Origin: Cytophagaceae bacterium
GTDB taxonomy: Bacteria > Bacteroidota > Bacteroidia > Cytophagales > Spirosomataceae
Assembly (NCBI GenBank): GCA_947460975.1
Contig: CANHGO010000006.1
Span: 1 to 64,000, forward strand
Length of the DNA stretch: 64,000 nt
Direction: 5' to 3'
A program made the position numbers and the translations under genes. Below, in pieces: positions 1-10,740 of this stretch (its first letter is position 1; each line of letters starts with the position of its first letter). The notes under the pieces are model-generated. The model saw nothing but the letters and a program-made list of their open reading frames with translations, did not search any database and was not told where the DNA came from.

Positions 1-2
1 AT

Positions 3-116
3 TTTATTCGTCTACCAGGCACGCAAAAAGACCTCGGAACCCATGTTGGGGCTAATCGTAAAATTCCTTTTCCTTGCTCTAGCGCTTTAGCTGCATTCTT
101 GCTCATTATTCGTTAA
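3..116 (+). CDS. Possible C-terminal fragment of a CDS entering from the left edge
   Basis: Frame 3 is open from the window edge to TAA at 114-116 (...FIRLPGTQKDLGTHVGANRKIPFPCSSALAAFLLIIR*); no family recognised; overlaps the end of the convergent DUF4432 gene by about 11 bp. Confidence 0.3.
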   Translation, partial: FIRLPGTQKDLGTHVGANRKIPFPCSSALAAFLLIIR

Positions 117-1164
117 TTAAATTGATAAAATTAGTATAAGTTGTGTAAGGACCAACCTCTGGGCCCAACACGGATAAATTCACTTCAATTGATTTTTTTT
201 CACCAGGGGCTAAGAAAGTCAATGTGTTTGATTCTCTTGCTGCCTTCTGACCAATAGGCGGATTCGTTCCAGGTTCAATACCTGTTACATATTCGTTTTT
301 GGCAAAATGTTGCCAGTTGGTCAACCAAGGTAATTCCCTTTTGTCAAAAGAAATTTGAACCCCTAATTGCTTCTTTTCGTTCCACAAACCACAATACACT
401 TGATGGTCAGCATTTGCCTCCGGCTCAATAAATACCACAGATTCTCCTCCACCATCATGAACGGATAAGGGATCAGGACATTTCTTGATGTCAGCGATTC
501 CTAAAAGTTTAGGATCTGAAGCCACTCGGTGATTGCCTTTCCAAATAATATCAGTTCCTTCATCAACCAAAGGCCAACCGAAATTAAAATGATATAAAAG
601 CATTAATGGAGCTGGCGTATTTCCTTCATTCAACACCTCATCTTTGATTGTCAAACCTGCTTGTCCCAAACGACCCGATATGGTTCGCTTCAGTGTCAAA
701 CACGGTCCAAAAATTTTATGTTGGCGTATAATCCCAGTGATCGACATATCTAATTGACCTGCTTGGACATCTGGTTGCTGAATGGAAATGATTTCAGCTG
801 GTATGTTGCTGATTAAACCATGAACACCTCGACTACCATGAGCATCTTCATCAGGGCCACCTACATGATCTAAACCACAGGTAACCAAAAGGCCTCCACC
901 AAACGTACGAAGCCAATCTATTCCTTGGTTCGACATCGGTTGAGGCCCTAAAACTCCTACGTGACTTATCCACGCAAGACTATGCTGGTTGAAAAATGCC
1001 TCCGCAATATCCATGGCACGGTCAAGCACCACTTTATAACGAAATCCTGAACCCGTATCAATCCAAGCAATTCGGACTCCTCTACCTGCGCCATTATCTA
1101 AAACGGACGTTTCAATTCCTCCTAATTGCTTGTGATTCGATATTTTATCGGTCCATTCCGGCAT
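106..1164 (-). CDS. DUF4432 / aldose 1-epimerase-like protein
   Basis: 352 aa; galactose-mutarotase-like sequence (LLVTCGLDHVGGPDEDAHGSRGVHG, LLYHFNFGWPLVDEG) typical of DUF4432. Confidence 0.75.
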   Translation of the reverse strand: MPEWTDKISNHKQLGGIETSVLDNGAGRGVRIAWIDTGSGFRYKVVLDRAMDIAEAFFNQHSLAWISHVGVLGPQPMSNQGIDWLRTFGGGLLVTCGLDHVGGPDEDAHGSRGVHGLISNIPAEIISIQQPDVQAGQLDMSITGIIRQHKIFGPCLTLKRTISGRLGQAGLTIKDEVLNEGNTPAPLMLLYHFNFGWPLVDEGTDIIWKGNHRVASDPKLLGIADIKKCPDPLSVHDGGGESVVFIEPEANADHQVYCGLWNEKKQLGVQISFDKRELPWLTNWQHFAKNEYVTGIEPGTNPPIGQKAARESNTLTFLAPGEKKSIEVNLSVLGPEVGPYTTYTNFINLINE

Positions 1165-1172
1165 AATTCATT

Positions 1173-3887
1173 TTACTTTTTCTTAAACATTGCGTTGCTT
1201 TCGCTTCCGCCTGACATCAAATAAGCCATTAAATCTTTTAATTCTTCCCCATTAAGGCTATTAATTAAACCTGGCAACATGCTTGATACCGGTGAATATT
1301 TAACTGAACGAACGTTTTTCTTTAATATTTTTTCAATTTGATCTGGCGCATATGGATTTTGAGAAACATAGTAAGCCATTTTATCTTCGTTGGTCACACG
1401 CCCAATCACAGAAGTACCGTTTCTCAACATAATTTGAGTCGCTGCATACTGGTCAGAAACAGTTTTATTTGGATCAATGATAGATTCTAACATATCCTTC
1501 TTCGAGAAACGAGTTCCCAAATTAGTTAAATCAGGACCCACATTTCCACCGCCATCACTACCCATGGCATGACAACGAACGCAAGTAGTTGCGGCAAACA
1601 TAGATTTACCATTTTGGAAATCACGATCCGCCAAAGGAGCATCTAATAAGGCAACTGCATCATTCAACTTCCATTGCTTACCTGGACCCTTTGGATAATT
1701 GATCGCTACGATATCATTTCCACTTGAAGAAAGCATATCTGCACCACCCAATTTATCGTAATAAGCGCGCTTAGATTCAGCTACATTCTTCAAAGCTAGT
1801 TTACGTGCACGGTCGATAAATCCAACATAACTACGTCCTCCTGAAAAGGCAAAAGCCTTTTTAAACCATGAGAAATAACGCTCATGTTGCTCTGGAGTCC
1901 AATTAGTTTTAGCTGCCGATAACATAGTAGCCATATAAGTTTGCTGAGCTGGTGGAATTTTTTCCAACATCTTCGCAATATCCGTTCCGTATTGAGGATT
2001 ACGCATAATTAAATCCGCAGACGAAGTAGCCGTTTCTACGCGATAAGCAGTAGCACTAGCCGTATCCTTTGTTTCCATTAACTTCAAGGTACGCTCGATA
2101 ACATTAGGAGCTTCCAAAGGAATTAATAAACGACTTAACGCGCGATCCATATTCATGCGATTCGATGGATAAGATGCATTGTATTTAGCAATGATCTTAG
2201 CTGATGTAGCAGCATCTGGCATTCCTAAACGTAACATAGCTAATTCATATGCACGTAAAATGTCTAATTTTTGTGATTCGGTAAATGCCTTATTATCTAC
2301 GGCAAGAAGCGAAGCATAAATAGCTGATTTTAATTCAGGCTTACTTTGACGAATTAAGCCGATCAAAGCATGTGTAGCAGTAATTGGATCTTTTTCACTC
2401 AATGCCTTATCTTTCCACTCATTGATTGGTTGGTGTTCTAAAGCTAAACGCGCCGCATAACGAATAAAACGATCTGGATGCTTTAAATATGGCCAAGCAT
2501 ATGCCACGGCTGCAGGATTAGCTCCTTGGTGAAATTGCTCAATCTTACGACGCGTTTCGTTCAATGGATTAGGTGCGCCAACTAACGTTTTTGCACTTGC
2601 TTCTTCAGTACCTACATAAGAAACACGGTATACATCTGATTCCAAACGACGACCACCTGCCATAAAGTAAAGTGCTCCATCAGGACCAACAACACCATCT
2701 GTCAAAGGCAAAGGAATGCCTGAAATAAACTCTTCGCGATCTGCCAAGAAAGTAGATCCAGAAGCTTTTAATTTAATTAAGTGACCAATACCAAATGTCC
2801 AGTCAAAAGCCAACAATGATTTCTTGTATTTAGCTGGAAACTTGGCATCCTTCAAAGACAATAAACTGGTAGGTGATCCTTGTCCAATATTCAATACCGG
2901 AGGTAAATTGTCAGGATAAGTTGTTGACCATTTGCTATTACCTGTTCTCCAACCATACTCAGAAGCACTTGTTACATGACAAATACGCGTTGGACGGTAC
3001 CAAGGTAAACCAAAATCCCACTCCATATCCGCATCATATGAAAATAAATCTCCTGTCTCATTAAAGGCGATATCAAAAGCATTACGGTAACCTGCTGAAA
3101 TTAATTCCCATTTTTTTCCTTCTGGATCTATGTTGGCAATCCATCCTCCTGGAGCATAACGATCGTTCGCATGTCCACGCGGGTCTTTAATTAAAGGGAA
3201 AATATTATCTTCTTGCCAGTTTTTAGGCAAACGATAGGCATCCATTTCTGGTACATCCGTATGATTACCTGAAATCAAGAAAATAGATTTCTTATCTGGT
3301 GATAAAATAATACTGTGTGGACCATGTTCTCCCTCTCCTTTAAATTCTTTCATTAAAGTGATTTTGTCAAACTGATCATCTCCATCTAAATCCTGAACAC
3401 GATACAAGCCACTACCTCTTGGCGTAAAGCCTTGTGCTGGTCCACGACCCGGATTAGCTGAAGCGCCTGGTCTTGTTGCTCTCGCATTCACCATCACATA
3501 AAGACTGTTGAATGCATATAACATACCGTGCGCATTTCCAATACCTAAGGTATCTACGCCCTTACCAAATTTCAATTTTTCAACCTTAGGCTTTACGCTG
3601 GCTGATCCTATTGCAGGAATAGTCAAACGATATAATCCACCATATTGATCCGAGCAAATCATACGACCTTTATCATCAAAAGTCATCGAAACCCAAGAAC
3701 CCATGTTTTCATCGGATGGGCTAATCAAATGTTCAATCTTAAAACCAGGTTGTAATCTGATTTTATCCAACTTAGGATTGGCACCTTCTACGTGAGCAGG
3801 TTCAATCTTAAATAAACTGTTGTAGCCAGCACTTCCTAGGCCAACTACCGCAACGAGCGCTAATAAATACTTAAAAATTGGTTTCAT
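1173..3887 (-). CDS. Membrane-anchored glucose/sorbosone dehydrogenase-like protein with HEAT-like region and C-terminal cytochrome c domain
   Basis: 904 aa; N-terminal hydrophobic segment; beta-propeller-like region; CVRCHAMGSDGGGNVGPDLTNLG heme c site near the C-terminus. Confidence 0.8.
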   Translation of the reverse strand: MKPIFKYLLALVAVVGLGSAGYNSLFKIEPAHVEGANPKLDKIRLQPGFKIEHLISPSDENMGSWVSMTFDDKGRMICSDQYGGLYRLTIPAIGSASVKPKVEKLKFGKGVDTLGIGNAHGMLYAFNSLYVMVNARATRPGASANPGRGPAQGFTPRGSGLYRVQDLDGDDQFDKITLMKEFKGEGEHGPHSIILSPDKKSIFLISGNHTDVPEMDAYRLPKNWQEDNIFPLIKDPRGHANDRYAPGGWIANIDPEGKKWELISAGYRNAFDIAFNETGDLFSYDADMEWDFGLPWYRPTRICHVTSASEYGWRTGNSKWSTTYPDNLPPVLNIGQGSPTSLLSLKDAKFPAKYKKSLLAFDWTFGIGHLIKLKASGSTFLADREEFISGIPLPLTDGVVGPDGALYFMAGGRRLESDVYRVSYVGTEEASAKTLVGAPNPLNETRRKIEQFHQGANPAAVAYAWPYLKHPDRFIRYAARLALEHQPINEWKDKALSEKDPITATHALIGLIRQSKPELKSAIYASLLAVDNKAFTESQKLDILRAYELAMLRLGMPDAATSAKIIAKYNASYPSNRMNMDRALSRLLIPLEAPNVIERTLKLMETKDTASATAYRVETATSSADLIMRNPQYGTDIAKMLEKIPPAQQTYMATMLSAAKTNWTPEQHERYFSWFKKAFAFSGGRSYVGFIDRARKLALKNVAESKRAYYDKLGGADMLSSSGNDIVAINYPKGPGKQWKLNDAVALLDAPLADRDFQNGKSMFAATTCVRCHAMGSDGGGNVGPDLTNLGTRFSKKDMLESIIDPNKTVSDQYAATQIMLRNGTSVIGRVTNEDKMAYYVSQNPYAPDQIEKILKKNVRSVKYSPVSSMLPGLINSLNGEELKDLMAYLMSGGSESNAMFKKK

Positions 3888-3891
3888 GTTT

Positions 3892-4668
3892 TTATTTTAG
3901 GTTTTTGATACGAATATTCCTGTACTCTACTTTCATTGGGGGACCTACGTGTACTTGAACACCTAACCAACCCTCTGATTTGCCATTAACTTTATCCAAG
4001 TCAGTGACGTCACTCATTAAAACTCCATTGACATAATGCAAAAGACGATTTCCTTTCACAATTAAATGCACTTCATTCCAATCCTCTGATTTAATTTTAG
4101 TTTTTAAAGAATCTGAATTTCCTAATGAACCAGTTACCTTACGAGGCAACCATGCATTACGAGCTGAATAAGCACGAAGGTTGTTTTTAACCTCTGGATC
4201 CGTTTGTTCGTTCACGTTTACAATCTCACCACGGTACCCTAAGGTTGTGCGTCCACGTTCCTCATAGTTTTGACCTGTGTAACGAATGGCTCCGTCGATG
4301 TCAGCCTGATATCCTTTTAAAGCAAAAGGTAAATCTGGCAATAACTCCTCTGAACGATAATTGATCCCTGTATTGCCATCTTTGGTGATTTTAACCTCAC
4401 ATTTTAATTCGAAATCAGAAGGTTTTGCATCACGGTAAATAATGAAGGTATTGCGCTTCAAAAGAGTTGCCGGTGTAATTTCACCCACAATACTACCATT
4501 TTCAGCTTTCCAATAGACAGGATCTCCCTCCCAACCTTTCAATGTTTTACCATCAAAAATTTTCTTGAATCCCTTCTCGGACGCTTGAGCCTTTTGAGCA
4601 AAGCTTGGACTGTAAAAGCCAAGCAGCGTAACAAATAACCAAACTAGGTTACGGTAATTAATTTTCAT
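3892..4668 (-). CDS. DUF1080 (3-keto-disaccharide hydrolase family) secreted protein
   Basis: 258 aa; signal peptide; GFKKIFDGKTLKGWEGDPVYWKAENGSIVGE and GNTGINYRS motifs of DUF1080. Confidence 0.85.
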   Translation of the reverse strand: MKINYRNLVWLFVTLLGFYSPSFAQKAQASEKGFKKIFDGKTLKGWEGDPVYWKAENGSIVGEITPATLLKRNTFIIYRDAKPSDFELKCEVKITKDGNTGINYRSEELLPDLPFALKGYQADIDGAIRYTGQNYEERGRTTLGYRGEIVNVNEQTDPEVKNNLRAYSARNAWLPRKVTGSLGNSDSLKTKIKSEDWNEVHLIVKGNRLLHYVNGVLMSDVTDLDKVNGKSEGWLGVQVHVGPPMKVEYRNIRIKNLK

Positions 4669-4740
4669 ATGTATAAGTTTAAAGGTTTAAATTAATTTAA
4701 AATAAATTGAAAAAAAAGAATTGGCTATTTTTTGTAAAAA

Positions 4741-5931
4741 TTAAATTCTTTTAAACAAAAACACACCCTTTTTATTTGAAATAATAATATCATTTTTCTT
4801 ATCCTTGTTCATATCCTCCACAAAAAAGTTAATCCCTGCACCTGAATCTGAATCAATCACATGAGAAACCCAATGCGGCGATGGTTTAGGCTGATATTCA
4901 TACCATTGTAAATTAGCACTTTCAAATTCTCCCGGATCTTTTCCATTATGAGCCATAAATCGTTTGCCCACAATAAAATCAGGATTCTTATCTCCATTCA
5001 AATCAACGAATTGCATTGAATGAGTTTGAGAAAGTGATTTATCAATTAAATGATTTTCAATTTCACCCGTCGCTAATGACTTAGTCTCATTCCACCATAT
5101 ACCATAATCATGTGCAGAAGAGGATAAAATATCCATGTCTCCATCTTTGTCAAAATCGTAGACATACATTTGCGCACAATCAAACTTGGTTGATAATGCA
5201 TGAAAAGTCCATTCAGTTTGAAGGTCTTTTGGCATTTCCCACCAACCTTCCTTAATGATCACATCCTTTCGGCCGTCTTGATTTAAATCAGCAAAGCCCA
5301 AACCATGTGTGTACTTGTGGGTACCTAATTTAGGATTAGCTGAAATAGTTCGCGCAACCCAAACACTATCTTTTGCCGAAGGTGCCTGGTACCAAACCAC
5401 TTTTTGGTTTTTAGAATCATTCCCAATCAAATCCTTTTTGCCATCTCCATCCACATCTTCAAACAATGGTGATTCATTTCCTAAGGATGCACATAAAAAA
5501 TGTCGCTTCCAGTAACCTGATTTATTTTGATTGTTTTCAAACCAATAAACCGCTTCTCCTGGTAAGCCTACTTTGATTACATCGACCCAACCATCTTGAT
5601 TAATATCTGCTGAAAAATTAGCAAAAGAATCCGAATATCCCTCATCTACCTTAAATACATGAGTATCTGGAAATGACTTCAATGATTTGTCATACCTAAT
5701 TTCAGTAGAAAACTGATGCTTAACCCAGGTAGGTGCTTCATACCAAAATGCACCCGCAATAATGTCCTTGTTCCCATCCTTATTGATGTCACCGACACAA
5801 ACACCTTCAGAAACAAACTCAGTAGAAATGACAATTTTTTGAAATTCTACCGACTTTTTTACCTCTTTATTTTCAGGAGAAAAACCAGTGAAAAAAGCGT
5901 AAAAAAGGGCAATTAAGTTAAGTATGCTCAT
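4741..5931 (-). CDS. FG-GAP/VCBS repeat secreted protein
   Basis: 396 aa; repeated DxNxDGxxD motifs (DINKDGNKDIIAG, DINQDGWVDVIKVG, DVDGDGKKDLIGN, DLNQDGRKDVIIKE, DFDKDGDMDILSS). Confidence 0.85.
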   Translation of the reverse strand: MSILNLIALFYAFFTGFSPENKEVKKSVEFQKIVISTEFVSEGVCVGDINKDGNKDIIAGAFWYEAPTWVKHQFSTEIRYDKSLKSFPDTHVFKVDEGYSDSFANFSADINQDGWVDVIKVGLPGEAVYWFENNQNKSGYWKRHFLCASLGNESPLFEDVDGDGKKDLIGNDSKNQKVVWYQAPSAKDSVWVARTISANPKLGTHKYTHGLGFADLNQDGRKDVIIKEGWWEMPKDLQTEWTFHALSTKFDCAQMYVYDFDKDGDMDILSSSAHDYGIWWNETKSLATGEIENHLIDKSLSQTHSMQFVDLNGDKNPDFIVGKRFMAHNGKDPGEFESANLQWYEYQPKPSPHWVSHVIDSDSGAGINFFVEDMNKDKKNDIIISNKKGVFLFKRI

Positions 5932-5947
5932 AATTTAGAGAAAAAAA

Positions 5948-5973
5948 ATAGCCGCCAATTCCTTGGCGGCTAT
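5948..5973 (-). terminator. Rho-independent terminator downstream of susD-like gene
   Basis: TAGCCGCCAA-TTCC-TTGGCGGCTA stem with A tract on the + strand (T tract on -). Confidence 0.8.
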
Positions 5974-5986
5974 CCATTAATGATAC

Positions 5987-7498
5987 TTATTTAATGTTTG
6001 GATTCAAAGCAGCTTCATCAGCAGGCAATGGATAGTACTTATCAATCACCGTAAATGAATTACTACGCAATGTATATCCTCTTTCATAGTAATGTGCAAA
6101 TGGATCAGCCTTAATCGCATTTCCTTTAGCAGTTATCACTTCTTTAAACGTATCAGTACGAACTAAGTCATGCCATCTTTTATTTTCAAAAGCTAACTCC
6201 CAACGACGCTCATTCATTAAAGCTGTACGGAAAGCAGCTTGAGTAGATGCAGTTGTTTCAGCCAAACCAGCACGCTTACGTACTTGATTCATAAACGGAG
6301 CTGCCTCAGCTGTTTTTCCTTGCTCATTTAATGCTTCAGCTAAGAATAACAAAACCTCAGAGTAACGGAAAATAGGCCAGTTCATCCCATGGTTACCATT
6401 CAAGGAATGGGTTCTAGCAAACTTCTTAATGTAAGGATAGGTTTTAGCCTGCCATAAAGTAGTTGAACATGTTATATAACCAATGGAAGCATCCTTTCGC
6501 AAATCACCTGCTGAATATGAATTAATCAACTCTGGCATCGGTGCATTATTTCCTTCACCTGTTTGAGGTTGAGGATTTGATGTACCCGTCAAGGTAAATA
6601 ACTCAGCTGCAGTCATAGGTCTAGGTAAGAAGTTATACATAAATGATCCTTGGAAACCATTAGCTCCTTCTTGGTATTGAACTTCGAAAACGCTTTCCGC
6701 ATTGTTCTTATTCCCTGTGCTTGTCGTAAATGCATTATTATAATCAGGCATTAGAGAATAACTTCCTTCTGCAACGATTTCACGGCATAACTTTTCAGCA
6801 CCCGCCCAGTTTTTCTGAATCAAATACAAATTAGCTAGTAACGCTCTCGCTGCTCCAGCCGTTGCACGACCAGGCTCTTGAGTAGCCTTTGGCCTTAATC
6901 CAGCAATCGCACCCGTCAAATCACCAATGATGATTTTTGAGATATCATCAGCAGTTCCAAGCTTTGCTGCGGCCTCTTGTCTATTAGCTACTGGAGTCAA
7001 CTGCAAAGGCCCTTTATTGAAATACCTGTAGATTTCAAAATAAGCAAAGGCACGCATAAATTGCGCTTGTCCTTTAAGATTTGCTTTCACAGTGGCATCA
7101 AAATCGGCCTTATCGATCAACGCTAAAATTTGATTAGCACGCGCAATAATTAAATAATCTTGGCGATATTGATTCAATACGTGTGTATTAGTCGTTAAAT
7201 TATTCGATACTGGAATCGAAAAATCCGCTAAATCTTCTTGTTGCTCCGTCGCACCAAATGCTGTATTACGATAGTAATACGTATTATCAGAGTGCATTTC
7301 AGAAAGAAGCCAAGAACGATCGTTATAAATCGTTCTCAAGGGAACGTAACAAGCATTCACTGCTTGCGTAAAATCGGCTTCTGTCTTAAAGAACGTCACC
7401 GAACTTAAACTTGTTTCTGGAGTTATCTCCAAAAATTCAGCTGTGCAACCTGATAATCCTAGGGCTAGCAAACAGCTTAATATGATTTTATTTTTCAT
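5987..7498 (-). CDS. SusD/RagB family nutrient-binding outer membrane lipoprotein
   Basis: 503 aa; lipobox LGLSGC; SusD C-terminal pattern (NQVRKRAGL, ERRWELAFENKRWHDLVRT). Confidence 0.95.
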   Translation of the reverse strand: MKNKIILSCLLALGLSGCTAEFLEITPETSLSSVTFFKTEADFTQAVNACYVPLRTIYNDRSWLLSEMHSDNTYYYRNTAFGATEQQEDLADFSIPVSNNLTTNTHVLNQYRQDYLIIARANQILALIDKADFDATVKANLKGQAQFMRAFAYFEIYRYFNKGPLQLTPVANRQEAAAKLGTADDISKIIIGDLTGAIAGLRPKATQEPGRATAGAARALLANLYLIQKNWAGAEKLCREIVAEGSYSLMPDYNNAFTTSTGNKNNAESVFEVQYQEGANGFQGSFMYNFLPRPMTAAELFTLTGTSNPQPQTGEGNNAPMPELINSYSAGDLRKDASIGYITCSTTLWQAKTYPYIKKFARTHSLNGNHGMNWPIFRYSEVLLFLAEALNEQGKTAEAAPFMNQVRKRAGLAETTASTQAAFRTALMNERRWELAFENKRWHDLVRTDTFKEVITAKGNAIKADPFAHYYERGYTLRSNSFTVIDKYYPLPADEAALNPNIK

Positions 7499-7532
7499 TT
7501 TTTCTTAAAATAAACGTTTGATATCTAGCTAA

Positions 7533-10500
7533 TTAAAAGTTAAAGTTTGCACCAAGAGTAAATGTTCTTGGAACTGGATAGTTGGATAAATCCACACCTG
7601 GACTCAAGTTACCACCGTCACCTTGACCGTTTGATTGAGCACTTGTTTCTGGATTGGGTCCACCCCAATAATTAGTAAACACATAAGCTTGTTGGCATGA
7701 TGCGTAAACACGTACCGACTTGTAAACCTTCGTTGGCTTAGAAAATGTATAACCCAAGGTAACGTTACGAATCGTGAAATAAGATGCATCTGCAACAAAA
7801 CGACTGTTAATCCAGTCACGCTCGATACCTGTTACGTTTCCACCACCTACGGTAGTTCCGTACATTCCCATTCCTGGATTAGCTTCTGAACGGAAGCGAT
7901 ATTTAGCTCCATCCACCATGTTAAACACACCGTCTAAGTTAGCCGTTGAGTAAATATGACGAACCAATAATTGATTACCATAAGAACCAGATCCAATGAT
8001 ATTGAAATCCCAATCCCCGTAAGTAACATTGTTCGTGATACCATATACAAAATCAGGGAATGGATTACCCATGATAACACGATCATCCGAGTTTCCACCG
8101 AAATCAATTACTCCGTTTCCATTTGCATCCTTAAGTTTGATACTTCCCACTGTGGAACGTCCTGGAACTTTAGGAGAAGCAGCTAAATCTGCCGCATTTT
8201 TGTAAACACCATCAGCCATCACACCATAAAATTGACCAAATGGCTGACCAACCTTAGTAATGTGGAAAGATCCATATACACGATCAATGCCTGGAGCTAA
8301 AGCAACTACTACGTTTCTGTTAAAAGAAATGTTTGCATTTGTAGTCCACTTAACCTTACCTGTCGTATTGGTTGTGTTTAACGAGAATTCATGTCCCCAG
8401 AATTTAATTTCTCCAATGTTATCGTTGAAGTTACCAAAACCAGATTCTTGTGCAATTTGTACAGCGAATAATAAGTTAGTTGTATTCTTCGTGTAATAAT
8501 CATACGCAAAATTAACCCGATTATTAAACAAGTTTAAATCCAAACCTAAATCCAATTGTGTAGTCGTTTCCCAACCTAAATTCGGATTCGCCAGTGAACT
8601 AACTGAAGCACCTGTAGAAACTGTATTTCCAAACACACCATTCACGGTATTGTTAATCAATGCATATGAAGTATAGTTACCTAAGTTGTTGTTACCAATG
8701 ACACCCCAGCTACCCCTTAATTTCATGAATGAAACTGCAGGTATATCTGACATAAATGCCTCATCAGAAACAACCCAACCCGCACCTACGGATGGGAAAG
8801 TACCCCAACGGTTATTAGCACCGAAACGAGATGAACCATCACTACGAATCGCTGCATTAAATAAATACTTGCCTTTATAATTATAATTTAAACGAGCTAA
8901 ATAAGATGTTAAAGCCCACTCTTGTACACCAGAGTTCGTACCACCTCTAGCAATGTTGATGGCACCTTGAATCGTAGGAAGGCGATCATCTGCATAAGTA
9001 TCAGCCTGAATACGCGTTGACTCTTGACGGAAGTATTGGTTTGTATAACCTCCTAATAATTCAAATTTATGATCATCCCATAAAGTCTTATTGTAGGTAA
9101 CCGTATTTTCATTCAACCAAGATAAGTTCTCAAAATTCTCGCGAATAGACGCTGCTGTCGTTGGAATCGGTGTATTGATTGCTGAAGTAGCATTCGAAGG
9201 GTTAAAGAAGAAAAACTTCGTTCTCAAAATCTCTCCGTTCATCGATGACTTAAATTTCAAACCTTTAACCGGCTCAAATTCAACAAACGCATTTGATAAC
9301 AAATTAGTTGTTGTAGTTTCATTAATCAACTCATCTGCCGAACGTACCCAGTTGGCATAAGCGAAAATATTACCCGTACTCGCTGGAAAACGATTGAATT
9401 TTGTTAAAGTCTTACCATCCGCCTCATAAATAGGCATAATAGGCCAAGTATGTAATGCGTTAAATAAAATACCGGTTCCACGATCACCATCCGTTCTAGG
9501 CGTATTATCATATACCATTTGTGGCGCTACATTAAATCCAATAGTCACCTTGTCCGAAATGTCGTATTCTGAATTCATACGCAATGAATACCGCTGATAA
9601 TCCGTATTTCTCACTACACCTTTTTGCTGCAATACTCCAGCAACCAAAGAAGTTCTAGATTTCTCTTTATTTGAAGAGATCGATAAATTATAACTTGATA
9701 TCGGCGCATCTTTATTAATCAAGGCTCCATACCAGTCGTTATCTTTATCCTTATATTGAGAAGGATTTTGGAATTCTACTGGAACGGGTTGCTTAGCATC
9801 TTCATAAGACTCTTTCTTAAATTGAGCAAATTCCTCTGCATTCATCATATCAAGACGTCCCTTCATAGGTACATTTTGAGTTCCTGTAAAGACATTAAAA
9901 CTAACGTTAACTCCTGCACCCTTTCCTTTCTTTGTCGTAATCAATACAACACCATTCGCAGCACGAGAACCGTAAAGTGAAGTTGATGACGCATCTTTTA
10001 AGACCGAAATATCTTCAATCTCATCTGGGTTCATCGCACCAATTGCACCTGTGATAGGAAATCCATCCACTACATATAATGGATCAGAACCCGCAGAAAC
10101 AGATAATTGACCACGAATACGAATATTCATACCCGTTCCTGGCTTACCTGTTGTTTGGTTGATTTGAACACCCGCTAATTGGCCTTGTAATTTTTGACCA
10201 ATCTGTGTAACAGGTAAATCTTTCAAATCCTTATACGATATTGTTTGTACAGCTCCAGTAATCTCTTTTTTACTTTGACTACCGTAACCCATAACAACAA
10301 TCTCATTTAAGGTCTTGTTATCTACTGTTAATGTTACATCAATAGACTTCTGTCCTGTGTAAACAACATCAGCAGAGTTGTAACCCACGGAAGAAATCCT
10401 TAAGGTTTCATTTCTGCTCACATTAATTTTAAAATTACCATCTCCGTCGGTAGAAGCACCACGGGAAGTACCAACAACTGAAACTGAGGCTCCTATAACA

Positions 10501-10640
10501 GGCTGGCCATCAGATCCCTTCACTTTCCCTGTAGCTGCTTGCTGCTGTGCCATCAAGGACGTGGACAGAATTAGAAATAGTCCGAGGAATACTCCCCCAA
10601 TCTGACTTCCAATTCGATAAACAATAGAATTGTTTTTCAT
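7533..10640 (-). CDS. SusC/RagA family TonB-linked outer membrane protein
   Basis: 1035 aa; signal peptide, carboxypeptidase-like domain, plug domain (VMGYGSQSKKEITGAVQTI, DPLYVVDGFPI, VLKDASSTSLYGSRAANGVVLITTKKGK). Confidence 0.97.
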   Translation of the reverse strand: MKNNSIVYRIGSQIGGVFLGLFLILSTSLMAQQQAATGKVKGSDGQPVIGASVSVVGTSRGASTDGDGNFKINVSRNETLRISSVGYNSADVVYTGQKSIDVTLTVDNKTLNEIVVMGYGSQSKKEITGAVQTISYKDLKDLPVTQIGQKLQGQLAGVQINQTTGKPGTGMNIRIRGQLSVSAGSDPLYVVDGFPITGAIGAMNPDEIEDISVLKDASSTSLYGSRAANGVVLITTKKGKGAGVNVSFNVFTGTQNVPMKGRLDMMNAEEFAQFKKESYEDAKQPVPVEFQNPSQYKDKDNDWYGALINKDAPISSYNLSISSNKEKSRTSLVAGVLQQKGVVRNTDYQRYSLRMNSEYDISDKVTIGFNVAPQMVYDNTPRTDGDRGTGILFNALHTWPIMPIYEADGKTLTKFNRFPASTGNIFAYANWVRSADELINETTTTNLLSNAFVEFEPVKGLKFKSSMNGEILRTKFFFFNPSNATSAINTPIPTTAASIRENFENLSWLNENTVTYNKTLWDDHKFELLGGYTNQYFRQESTRIQADTYADDRLPTIQGAINIARGGTNSGVQEWALTSYLARLNYNYKGKYLFNAAIRSDGSSRFGANNRWGTFPSVGAGWVVSDEAFMSDIPAVSFMKLRGSWGVIGNNNLGNYTSYALINNTVNGVFGNTVSTGASVSSLANPNLGWETTTQLDLGLDLNLFNNRVNFAYDYYTKNTTNLLFAVQIAQESGFGNFNDNIGEIKFWGHEFSLNTTNTTGKVKWTTNANISFNRNVVVALAPGIDRVYGSFHITKVGQPFGQFYGVMADGVYKNAADLAASPKVPGRSTVGSIKLKDANGNGVIDFGGNSDDRVIMGNPFPDFVYGITNNVTYGDWDFNIIGSGSYGNQLLVRHIYSTANLDGVFNMVDGAKYRFRSEANPGMGMYGTTVGGGNVTGIERDWINSRFVADASYFTIRNVTLGYTFSKPTKVYKSVRVYASCQQAYVFTNYWGGPNPETSAQSNGQGDGGNLSPGVDLSNYPVPRTFTLGANFNF

Positions 10641-10684
10641 AAAAAATAGTTTAGGTTAAATAAAATAAATAAAATAAGTTTAGA

Positions 10685-10732
10685 GGTGTTAAATCAAGAA
10701 TATACTCTTTTCAACACAACAAGTTTAACACC
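10685..10732. promoter_or_regulatory. Inverted repeat GGTGTTAAA...TTTAACACC in susC upstream region
   Basis: 9-bp perfect arms at 10685-10693 and 10724-10732. Confidence 0.5.
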
Positions 10733-10740
10733 CTTTATCT

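Noticed and set aside
1796-1978. Short ORF inside the sorbosone-dehydrogenase/cytochrome gene
   Set aside because: Out-of-frame nested ORF without RBS context or recognisable domain.
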